Below are positions 25,284-32,954 of a stretch of DNA of 64,000 nt, piece by piece. Source of the DNA: Candidatus Jordarchaeales archaeon. GTDB lineage: Archaea > Asgardarchaeota > Jordiarchaeia > Jordiarchaeales > Freyrarchaeaceae. Each line of letters opens with the position of its first letter. The first letter of the stretch is position 1. The notes under the pieces are model-generated. The model made no database searches and was not told the origin of the DNA. It saw only the letters and a program-made list of their open reading frames with translations. The stretch is from contig JAWAHN010000001.1 in NCBI GenBank assembly GCA_038889235.1, positions 716,499 through 780,498 of the forward strand, in the 5' to 3' direction. Position numbers and translations under genes: made by a program.

Positions 25284-26849
25284 GTGAAGTTTATGTTGAA
25301 GGGATGCATAGAGCTCAGTGGTAACCTTCCAGAAAATGCTACAAGCGAAATTGAAAAGTTTTTGAGTGACATTTATGGAAAAGTATTCTTGAAAGGTGCT
25401 CCTCAGGGTCGTGAGGAGGAAGGTGCACATTTAACTGCGTGGAGAGTGGAGGGGAATAGGTTTTATGTCGAGATAAAAAGTGGTAGGTATGTGCGTGCAC
25501 ATGTAGCACTCATTAGATTAAGGAACGTATTGGCAGAGTTTTTGGGTTCTAAGTTTGGGGTTGGTGTTAGGTCTTGCAAGGCGCTTGATTACATCTTAGA
25601 ATTTGAGCTCGAAAAGGAGCCTATTGAACCTGTAAGGGTTCTTTTTGCAAGAGACGTGAAGTTTGATGGTAGAAAGGTTACTGTTTCCTTGGAGGAGTTA
25701 GATGACGCTGCTCTAGAAAAGAATTATCCAGATCGCATAATTAACCGCGTACGTGAGAAAGTTTCGAGACAATATGTTTCCGGTAAGAAGGAATTTACTC
25801 GTACTGTTAAACGTAAAGTAAAAGGGTTTGAGCGGTACAGGTTAAACGAGGACCCAACGGATATTGCTGTTAAACTCGGTTGGGTCAAGGAGTACCCTGC
25901 AGCGGGAGTATGGCAAATAATGCCGCCCATGGCCGCATTAATCAGGGCCATGGAAACGTTAATAGTAGAAAGAGTTGCCAAGCCTCTTGGTTTCCAAGAA
26001 GTTATGCTTCCGCGCCTAATCCCACTCGAGGTTGAATACAGAAAGGGGCATTTTGGAATCGCAAACGAGATAATCTGGGCTTGCCCGCCTATCTCCCGAG
26101 ATCCGAAGGACTTTGAAGACATTGTGGATTATGTCGAAATAACCGGCGGGCCGCCACCCCCAGAAATGTTGAAAGAAAAACTTAGACCACCCGTGTACGG
26201 ACTTTCATACGCCCAATGCGAGCCTTTCTACGAAATGTTCCACAAGGAGATAGTGGACTTAGATATTCTCGAAAGAGAGCCTATAATGCTTTTCGACAGG
26301 AACGGTCCAACATACCGATGGGAGAGTGGCGGGATTAGAGGACTTGAGAGGCTTAATGAGTTTCACAGGATAGAGTTTGTTTTTCTCTCAACACCAGAAA
26401 AATGTGTTGAAATAAGGGATGAAGTACTTGAAAAAACTGAGAGACTTGTTGACGAAGTATTGGACTTAGACTACAGAGTGGATGCCACCACAGCAGTGTA
26501 TCTCGAGCACGCGGGGAAAAGCGGTGAGGACGAAGAATATGGAGGATTAGTTAAGACGTACGATTTAACTGTTCTTTTACCTTTCCAGACGAAAAGCAGA
26601 CCGGAAGCTGAGCTTGAAATAGCCAGCTTCCATGTTCACACGGACTTTTATGCCAAACGGTTCAATTTCAAAGACAAAAAGAGAAGGACAGTTTTTACTG
26701 GATGCGCTGGACTCGGCCCGTCTAGGTTCGCCTACGTTTTCCTGGTAAGACACGGATTTGACTTTGAAGAATGGCCTGTCGAGGTTAAAAAGCACATAGG
26801 GGATAGGCTACCCGAGCCACCGCGTATGCTAACATGGCCAAAGAACTAG
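25284..26849 (+). CDS. serS: Seryl-tRNA synthetase, rare type-2 (methanogen-type, zinc-dependent)
   Basis: 521 residues from GTG 25284, which has GGAGGG 9 nt upstream; the frame upstream runs into the tRNA. Class II synthetase core with motif 2-like RWESGGIRGLERLNEFHRIE and motif 3 FTGCAGLGPSRFAYVFLVRHG. It matches the rare SerRS of methanogens rather than bacterial-type SerRS: the N-terminal domain is not the long coiled coil. Candidate zinc ligands are Cys312 (SYAQCEPFY), Glu364 (HRIEF) and Cys474 (TGCAG), in the same order and similar spacing to the Cys-Glu-Cys site described for Methanosarcina barkeri. SerRS charges tRNA-Ser and also tRNA-Sec, which matters given the selenoproteins 3.4 kb downstream. 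ThrRS was considered and rejected. Confidence 0.85.
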   Translation: MKFMLKGCIELSGNLPENATSEIEKFLSDIYGKVFLKGAPQGREEEGAHLTAWRVEGNRFYVEIKSGRYVRAHVALIRLRNVLAEFLGSKFGVGVRSCKALDYILEFELEKEPIEPVRVLFARDVKFDGRKVTVSLEELDDAALEKNYPDRIINRVREKVSRQYVSGKKEFTRTVKRKVKGFERYRLNEDPTDIAVKLGWVKEYPAAGVWQIMPPMAALIRAMETLIVERVAKPLGFQEVMLPRLIPLEVEYRKGHFGIANEIIWACPPISRDPKDFEDIVDYVEITGGPPPPEMLKEKLRPPVYGLSYAQCEPFYEMFHKEIVDLDILEREPIMLFDRNGPTYRWESGGIRGLERLNEFHRIEFVFLSTPEKCVEIRDEVLEKTERLVDEVLDLDYRVDATTAVYLEHAGKSGEDEEYGGLVKTYDLTVLLPFQTKSRPEAELEIASFHVHTDFYAKRFNFKDKKRRTVFTGCAGLGPSRFAYVFLVRHGFDFEEWPVEVKKHIGDRLPEPPRMLTWPKN

Positions 26850-26927
26850 AATAGAAAAGTTGCTAAAGAAGAGGGAGTTAGTAGTCGTTTCTTGATTCGT
26901 AAGGTTGCTTCGGGTTTGGTTCCAGCA

Positions 26928-29759
26928 CTATTCAATGTAAATTCCCGGCTTCAGCGGCTCAGCTACTTTCGCTTTTTCGTGAGTTGATTCTTCAGCAAGT
27001 AAAACTTCCACTTTCGCTTCAAACTCGCGTTCTATGAACGATGAGGCAGATTTTAAGGTATTCAGCTCTTCATCCTGCGTGAGGAATATCGGCAGGGGCT
27101 CTTTCACTAATTTTTCAGCGTACTTGACAGCTTCTTTACCGTGTACTTTTACTTCGGGTATTTGCATCACACGTTTTACAAGCCCTTCTTTCCCTTTAAG
27201 TGATTCTTCTAGCACTCTGTACTTCCAGCGCGGGGCCACGAACAAGGTTATTCGTTTCGGCTTCTTACCAGTTACGCTTATAATTTCCTTTATGTCGTTT
27301 AGCAGGGATTCAAGCAGCATTTCCTTTCCTTCCACAACGTCGTCGAAAAACTCTTCGTTATATTCAGGCCACTTTTCAGTCGCTATAAAGCCTTTTTCGC
27401 CCATTTTTTCCCATATTTCTTCGCATATGTGAGGGATTACGGGAGCCAATAGGATAATCATAGTTCGCACTGCTTCCTTTAATATGTCGCCGTACTCGTC
27501 TGTCCGTTTCATGTACCATCTTATGTCATTCCACAAGTTAAAGAGACACTCTTGTATTGCGGATCTCGTCTTTAAAGACTCGTAGCTTTCAGTCGCAGCC
27601 TTTATTCTTCGGTGCAATCGACTTCTGAGCCACCTGTCGATCTCCCTATTAAGAGGCTTTGTCGGTGGAAGATTCAACACAAACTCGTAGAGTGATTCAA
27701 GGCGTTTTTTAAGTCCTTGAACCTCTTTATCACGCCAGTCAGGGTCGTTTAAGCCTTCAGCAGCGTAAGCTAATCCAATTCTTGTCACGTCAGCACCATA
27801 CTTATTTAGAACTTCGCGTATAGTAATGAAATTCCCCTTAGACTTCGACATTTTTTCTCCTTCTACACGTATCATGCCGTTGACTCCTATTTTGCGGGGC
27901 CACTTGTCTTCTGGCCATATGGCTACGTGGTGAAAGAGGAAGAAGGTGAGGTGGTTGAATATCAACTCTTTGGCAGAAACTCTCAGATCAACGGGATACC
28001 AGTACTCAAACTCGTCACGCATAGCTTCCAAAAGCTCTTTGCTGAGCCCACTTTTAGATGAAACCTCATCGATGCTTCCCTTGTTAAGGAATATATAATC
28101 AAAAACTTCGGGGGAAAGCTTGTTCGCGTCAATATTAAATTCGTTTAAGTATTTCGCCAAAGTGTAGAACGCCATGTATATTGTGGAGTCTGATAGTGTT
28201 TCAACTATCCATTCCGGATCCCATGGGAGCTTTGTCCCTAGTCCCGTCTTACGAACACACGCCTTATCTTCAAGCCAGTCTATAGTGTTCTCGAAAGCGC
28301 TCCGCGCCTCGTCGGGAAGAATAACCATCTTCCTTAAAAGGCGGTAAACTTTCTCTTTCCATTCGTGGTCGGAGTATTTGAGAAACCACTGATTCTCTAG
28401 GATCTTAACTATACATTTCGTGTTACACCTGCATATGACTGTGTCAGCACATTCGTACATAAAGTCAGCTTTATTCTCCGAGATGAAATCTTCAATTAAC
28501 AGTCGTTTAGCTTCCCTGACTGGAAGCCCTCGATACTTGCCAGTATTCTCTTTAAGCACGCCCTTATGGAACTCTTTCTTGTAAATCTCTTTAGTTAGTT
28601 CATCCAACCTTGGATCGAGTTGACTTGTTATTCCCGCATTTTCAACTGCTTCTACCGCCGGATGCTCTCCTAAGCCTTCAGTCTTTATCAAGCTTATAGG
28701 TTTCAACTCTCTGACTATGTCTAACGGGACCCCATATTTTTCGAGGAGTGATGGGTTAGACTTTAACTCCTTTATAGCAGCCCAGTCATATGGAGCATGA
28801 CTAGGAACACTCATAACTACACCCGAAGCATTATCAGGGTCTACGAATGATGCTGGCAGTATTGGCACGGAATTCCCTAAGACAACGTTTCTGCAGAACC
28901 TTCCCACAAGTTTACTTCCCTTAAAGGATTCAATCACTTCAACCTTTTTCCCTTGCGCTCTAAGTTTAGGAACAGCAGACTCGCTTACTATCCATAACTC
29001 ATCATTGTGTTTTACTCGGACATATGAAGCGTCAGGGTTTACCCATATGTTTGTCACACCGAAAACCGTTTCAGGCCTCAATGTTGCAGCCATTAAGTAT
29101 GCGCCGTCTAGCTCGAACTTCAACAAGGTAAACTCGACGTAGGATACGCCTTCGCCAACAAGGCGGTCGTGATCGCCTGTCGGGCTTTCACAGTTTGGAC
29201 ACCAAATGACGGGGTGAGTGCCTAAAGTAACATAACCTAGTTCTCTCAGCTTGAGATACTGCCATTCTATGAAGCGATTATAGCGAGGATCTATTGTTGT
29301 AAATTGACGACGCCAATCAACGGAAAAACCCATTCGCGTAACATCTTCTATGGCTTCGCGACGGTAGTATTCAACTATGTAGTATGGGTCTTTAAACTTT
29401 TCAACTTCTTTTTCGGGAATGCCACTCTTGAGCAAGATGTCAATTTGCTTTTTATCACCCTTTCGAATTCTTTCAGCGACACCAACTATCGGCTCGCCTG
29501 TTGCGTGAAAAGCAAAGGGAAAGAGAACATTGAAGCCTTGCATTCTTTTAACCCGCGCATAAATATCCGCCTTTAAACAAGTGAAGGCGTGCCCCAAATG
29601 TAAAAGCCCATTGAGGTATGGGTACGGAAAGGTTACAAGTAACCCCTTCTCCTTTTTGCCAACTCTCTCGTATTTTGAAGGGGGGTCGGCTTCGAACAAT
29701 CTAGCTTCAGCCCAACGCTTCTGCCATTTTTCCTCGGTAAATTTCCAGTCAACTACCAT
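26928..29759 (-). CDS. leuS: Leucyl-tRNA synthetase
   Basis: About 943 residues from ATG 29759 (GGGGTG 9 nt upstream); the frame could extend 81 nt further, but MVVDWKFTEEKWQKRWAEA is the usual N-terminus. Class I synthetase with HIGH motif YPYLNGLLHLGHAFT, a CP1 editing domain (YLMAATLRPETVFGVTNIWV) and KMSKS motif EGEKMSKSKGNFITI. It is the archaeal/eukaryotic LeuRS type. There is a zinc-knuckle-like VIWCPNCESPTGDHDR. Two tRNA-Leu genes lie in the window. Confidence 0.95.
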   Translation of the reverse strand: MVVDWKFTEEKWQKRWAEARLFEADPPSKYERVGKKEKGLLVTFPYPYLNGLLHLGHAFTCLKADIYARVKRMQGFNVLFPFAFHATGEPIVGVAERIRKGDKKQIDILLKSGIPEKEVEKFKDPYYIVEYYRREAIEDVTRMGFSVDWRRQFTTIDPRYNRFIEWQYLKLRELGYVTLGTHPVIWCPNCESPTGDHDRLVGEGVSYVEFTLLKFELDGAYLMAATLRPETVFGVTNIWVNPDASYVRVKHNDELWIVSESAVPKLRAQGKKVEVIESFKGSKLVGRFCRNVVLGNSVPILPASFVDPDNASGVVMSVPSHAPYDWAAIKELKSNPSLLEKYGVPLDIVRELKPISLIKTEGLGEHPAVEAVENAGITSQLDPRLDELTKEIYKKEFHKGVLKENTGKYRGLPVREAKRLLIEDFISENKADFMYECADTVICRCNTKCIVKILENQWFLKYSDHEWKEKVYRLLRKMVILPDEARSAFENTIDWLEDKACVRKTGLGTKLPWDPEWIVETLSDSTIYMAFYTLAKYLNEFNIDANKLSPEVFDYIFLNKGSIDEVSSKSGLSKELLEAMRDEFEYWYPVDLRVSAKELIFNHLTFFLFHHVAIWPEDKWPRKIGVNGMIRVEGEKMSKSKGNFITIREVLNKYGADVTRIGLAYAAEGLNDPDWRDKEVQGLKKRLESLYEFVLNLPPTKPLNREIDRWLRSRLHRRIKAATESYESLKTRSAIQECLFNLWNDIRWYMKRTDEYGDILKEAVRTMIILLAPVIPHICEEIWEKMGEKGFIATEKWPEYNEEFFDDVVEGKEMLLESLLNDIKEIISVTGKKPKRITLFVAPRWKYRVLEESLKGKEGLVKRVMQIPEVKVHGKEAVKYAEKLVKEPLPIFLTQDEELNTLKSASSFIEREFEAKVEVLLAEESTHEKAKVAEPLKPGIYIE

Positions 29760-29995
29760 TACCAGGAACACCCCTTCTAGGAGGAAACTACTTAGAAAGT
29801 AAGGACACCAACTAGATAAGCATTTTTCACAAAGCCGCATGAAGTTTTTATGTTTTATTCATTTTACGAGAATGTGTTACGTTAGATATATTCCAGAGTC
29901 CGCTTGTACAGGGCGCAAAACCATTTTGAGAAAAACTTTTTAGCTGTTTTTGTTCGATGGTTTCACGAGGTTCCAAACCCCCGAGGTGTTCAAGC

Positions 29996-30190
29996 ATGGT
30001 TAGAGGCAAACTTTCAGAGGACGAGAAAAACATAGTTAAAGAGGTAATGGACGAGTTGGGGCTAAGTGGAGGAAGAATCAAAATGCTTGTAGAGGCAGTG
30101 GGAGTCAGAACAGGTTTCGATAAGAAGAGGATGCGCGTGGCGGTCAAGCGAGCACTAATCGGGGGAGAGCCTACTGTAAGGAAGAAATGA
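29996..30190 (+). CDS. Small basic helical protein of unknown function upstream of hdrA
   Basis: 64 residues from ATG 29996, which has GAGGTG 7 nt upstream. I do not recognise it. It looks mostly alpha-helical (LSEDEKNIVKEVMDELGLSG, then IKMLVEAVGVRTGF and MRVAVKRALIGG), with a lysine/arginine-rich tail. It stops 34 nt before the hdrA start on the same strand, so it may be co-transcribed with the selenoprotein genes. A DNA- or RNA-binding role is possible but unsupported. Confidence 0.6.
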   Translation: MVRGKLSEDEKNIVKEVMDELGLSGGRIKMLVEAVGVRTGFDKKRMRVAVKRALIGGEPTVRKK

Positions 30191-30224
30191 GAGAAAAACA
30201 GGTTGATTGGAGGTGGTTAAGAAA

Positions 30225-32189
30225 GTGGCTGAAAGAGGAAAGAAGGCAGAGGAGCCGGTCATTGGCGTCTATGTGTGCAAGTGAGGCGTTAACATCGGCG
30301 GAGTCATAGATACAGAAGCAGTGGCAGAGTATGCAAGTAAGCTGCCGAACGTGAAAGTAGCGAAGACATACTCATTCTTCTGCTCTGATCCTGGACAGAA
30401 GATAATAAAAGAGGACATTGAGACCCAAGGAATCAACAGGGTAGTAGTAGCGGCTTGCACGCCGAAAATACATGAGCCAACATACAGGGCATTGCTGCAG
30501 TCGGCGGGATTAAGCCCCTACTATTTCGAAATGGTGAACCTAAGAGAACACTGTTCTTGGGTCCACATGACAGATCCAAAAGCGGCAACAGAAAAAGCCA
30601 AGAAACTTGTAGCTGCAGGCGTGGCAAGAGCTAGACTGCTTGAAGACGTGCCCCAGAAAAAGTTACCTGTTGAACAAGCAGTCATGGTTATAGGCGGAGG
30701 CATAGCTGGTATAAGTGCGGCCCTTAGTGTAGCAAACCACGGGATAAAAGTTTACCTAGTGGAAAAGGAGCCAACCATTGGAGGACTGGCTGTTCGCCTA
30801 GATAGAACTTTCCCAACTGACGACTGTGCTATCTGAATACTGGCGCCGAAAATGGTTGAAGCAGCAAAGCATCCAAACATTCAGATCCTTTCGTACACAG
30901 AAGTTCTTGGAGTAGAAGGGGTGCCCGGAGCATACAAGGTAAAGCTTCTTAAAAAGCCAAGGTATGTGGATGAGAAAAAGTGCACTGGATGCGGCAGCTG
31001 CATGGAAGTCTGCCCAGTTGCAGTACCCGATGAGTTCAACTACGGATTGGGATACAGAAAAGCGATATACATACCATTCCCCCAAGCTGTCCCTAAGGTT
31101 GCACTAATATCGATGGATGACTGCATACAGTGCAAGTCCTGCCAGAAGGAGTGTAAGGCAGGAGCTATAGACTACGAGCAGAAACCGGAGGAAATTGAGC
31201 TAACTGTTGGGAGCATAATAGTTGCCACGGGGTTCGAAATATACGATATAGCTAAGTACGGCGATTACGGCTATGGACGGTTTGAAAACGTCATAACACA
31301 GATTGAACTAGAGAGGATGCTGAGTCCTACGGGACCAACTGGCGGAGCTGTGGTTAGAATTTCAGACAGGAAGCATCCAAAACGCATAGCTATGATTCAG
31401 TGTGTTGGATCTAGGGACATTAAAAGGAATCCTTACTGCTCAGAAGTATGCTGCATGGTCGCAGTCAAGAACGCTAAGATCATAAAACAGGAGAGCCCGG
31501 ATACTGAAGTAATCATCTTTTACATGGACATCAGAGGGATAGATGAAGGGCACGAAGAGTACTATTCGGCTACACGTGAATATGGTGTGATATTTGTGAG
31601 GGGAAGAGTCGCAGAAGTAATAGAAGATCCGGAAACCAAGAATCTCAAGCTTCTCGTTGAGAACACATTGACAGGAGAGCTAATGGAAATTGAAGTAGAC
31701 TTGTTAGTGCTGTCAGCGGCGGTAGTACCTTCTGAGGGAACGAAGAAAATAGCGCAGATCCTGGGGCTCAACAAAAGACCAAGTGGTTTCTTAGCACCAC
31801 AACACGTAGCTTTAAACCCCCAGGAGACGAAAAGCCCAGGAATATACATTTGCGGCGCTGCTTTAGGACCAAAGAACATACCCTATGCCGTTTCGAGCGC
31901 TAGGGCTGCCGCTGCTGCTGCAACGGCATGGGTGCTTTCAGGAGAAGTTTCAGTAGAAATGATGACACCAGAGGTTAACGAAGAACTTTGCGTCGGTTGC
32001 AGAAGGTGCGAAAGAACATGTCCCTTCGGTGCTATAAAGGTCATCGAGGGGAAAGCAGTCGTCAATGATGTGCGATGCAAAGGCTGCGGTTCTTGCGTGG
32101 CGTCATGCCCAGCCCATGCCCTAGACTTACGTTACTACAGAGATAAACAAATAATAGAGGAGCTGAAAGCTGTGATTGAAGCTCACTAA
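30225..32189 (+). CDS. hdrA: Heterodisulfide reductase subunit A with two selenocysteines (UGA at codons 20 and 204)
   Basis: 654 residues when two in-frame TGA codons are read as selenocysteine. GTG start at 30225 after GGAGGTGG (8 nt). TGA at 30282-30284 falls in VYVCKUGVNIGGVID, where HdrA has the conserved CxCG. TGA at 30834-30836 falls in FPTDDCAIUILAPKM, where HdrA has a conserved cysteine. Flanking sequence stays in frame and homologous on both sides: FAD motif VIGGGIAGISAALSVA, four-cysteine ferredoxin-like region CTGCGSCMEVCP, CIQCKSCQKECKAGA, IQCVGSRD and C-terminal CVGCRRCERTCPFGA and CKGCGSCVASCPAHA. The full length matches the family (about 655). HdrA is the flavin-based electron-bifurcating core, normally partnered with MvhD, FrhB or formate/hydrogenase modules. 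A SECIS-like hairpin follows the stop. Confidence 0.93.
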
Positions 32190-32274
32190 TTGAGGGGGCC
32201 GATGACCACGCCAGCGAAACCCTTTAAAGGGAGCTGGCGTGGAAGGCACTGGCTAGCGGCCAGGAAACCCTCAA
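32190..32274 (+). promoter_or_regulatory. SECIS-like RNA element in the hdrA 3' UTR, with second hairpin
   Basis: Starts directly after the hdrA stop. An outer helix TTGAGGG (32190-32196) / CCCTCAA (32268-32274) closes two hairpins. The first has ATGA (32202-32205), a perfect 10-bp stem CCACGCCAGC (32206-32215) / GCTGGCGTGG (32233-32242), an internal GAAA opposite A, then a CCC/GGG mini-stem with loop TTTAAA. The GAA/A internal loop matches the archaeal SECIS, and the mini-stem recalls eukaryotic form 2. A 3' G-A is present at 32242-32243 but needs a one-base register shift to form the tandem G.A pairs. The second hairpin is CTGGC-TAGCG-GCCAG (32249-32263). Confidence 0.8.
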
Positions 32275-32365
32275 TAACTCATCTACTTATACTCATGCGT
32301 AAACACATTGCAAGAGTAAACGTTTTATAATACTGCTTTTGAAAAAGTCCACCGAGGTGTGGCGG

Positions 32366-32782
32366 ATGGATACGCCGAAATTTAGCATAGTGTCTTTCTG
32401 TTGCTGGAAGTGAGGCTACGGTGCCAGCGATCTAACAGGCGTTTCTAGGGTACAATATGACCCTTCGGTGATGATAGTGCGAGTCAAGTGTACTGGAAGA
32501 GTCGATGTTAAACATATCCTGGAGGCAATAAGGCATGGCGTGGATGGCGTCATGGTTGTCGGTTGACACCCAGGCGAGTGCGATTTTGGTGACGGAAACA
32601 TAAAAGCAAGGCAACGAGTAGAGTTCGCAAAGAAAGTGCTTGACAAAGTTGGTCTTGGAGGAGACAGGGTTAACATGTACAATGTCTCAGCCGCCGAGAT
32701 TGGAAAATTCAGAGATGCAATAGTAGATATGGTTGGAAAAATAGAGAAACTTGGTCCAAACCCCCTGAAAGCCAAAAAGTAA
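32366..32782 (+). CDS. vhuD: F420-non-reducing hydrogenase/Hdr delta subunit (MvhD/VhuD) with two selenocysteines
   Basis: 138 residues when TGA at 32411-32413 (codon 16) and 32564-32566 (codon 67) are read as selenocysteine. ATG at 32366 has GAGGTG 6 nt upstream. The first UGA sits in FCCWKUGYGASDLTG, matching the family FCCxxC[SG]Y motif. The second sits in VVGUHPGECDFGDGN, where relatives have GCHPGDC. Between and after them the sequence is typical: IVRVKCTGRVDVKHILEA, GNIKARQRVEFAKKVL and NMYNVSAAEIGKF. MvhD holds a [2Fe-2S] cluster and passes electrons to HdrA. No hydrogenase large subunit lies in the window, so the electron donor is unknown. A eukaryote-like SECIS follows. Confidence 0.93.
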
Positions 32783-32803
32783 CCCACTTTAAAAGCGCAG
32801 GGA

Positions 32804-32862
32804 ATGAGCCTCAGGCCTAAAGCAGGTGCCTGAGGTGACTGGCCCTCGTAAGCGGTGGGCCA
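32804..32862 (+). promoter_or_regulatory. Eukaryote-like SECIS element in the vhuD 3' UTR, with second hairpin
   Basis: Begins 21 nt after the vhuD stop. ATGA (32804-32807) is followed by a 9-bp helix GCCTCAGGC (32808-32816) / GCCTGAGGT (32828-32836), an apical loop CTAAAGCAGGT with an AA pair, and GA at 32837-32838 directly after the helix. This is the order of the eukaryotic SECIS (5' AUGA, helix, unpaired AA, helix, 3' GA), which would form tandem sheared G.A pairs. Published work reports similar structures in Lokiarchaeota and in archaeal vhuD. A second hairpin TGGCCC (32840-32845) / GGGCCA (32857-32862) follows at once, as after hdrA. Confidence 0.8.
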
Positions 32863-32954
32863 ATCACAATTTATATAATTGTAAAATGTTTTCAGGTGTG
32901 ACGAAAAAAGAGAAGGTAAAATGTTAGCGGTCTTGGGTCTGGAGGGTTTCCAAG

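Noticed and set aside
25284-26849. Threonyl-tRNA synthetase, because of the archaeal class II core and the N-terminal domain
   Set aside because: The Cys/Glu/Cys zinc positions, FTGCAGLG motif 3 and the length of about 520 residues fit type-2 SerRS; ThrRS would be longer with a different zinc site.
30225-32189. Reading hdrA as a pseudogene or as two separate genes broken by TGA
   Set aside because: Homology and frame continue through both TGA codons, each replaces a conserved cysteine, the length is normal and a SECIS-like hairpin follows.
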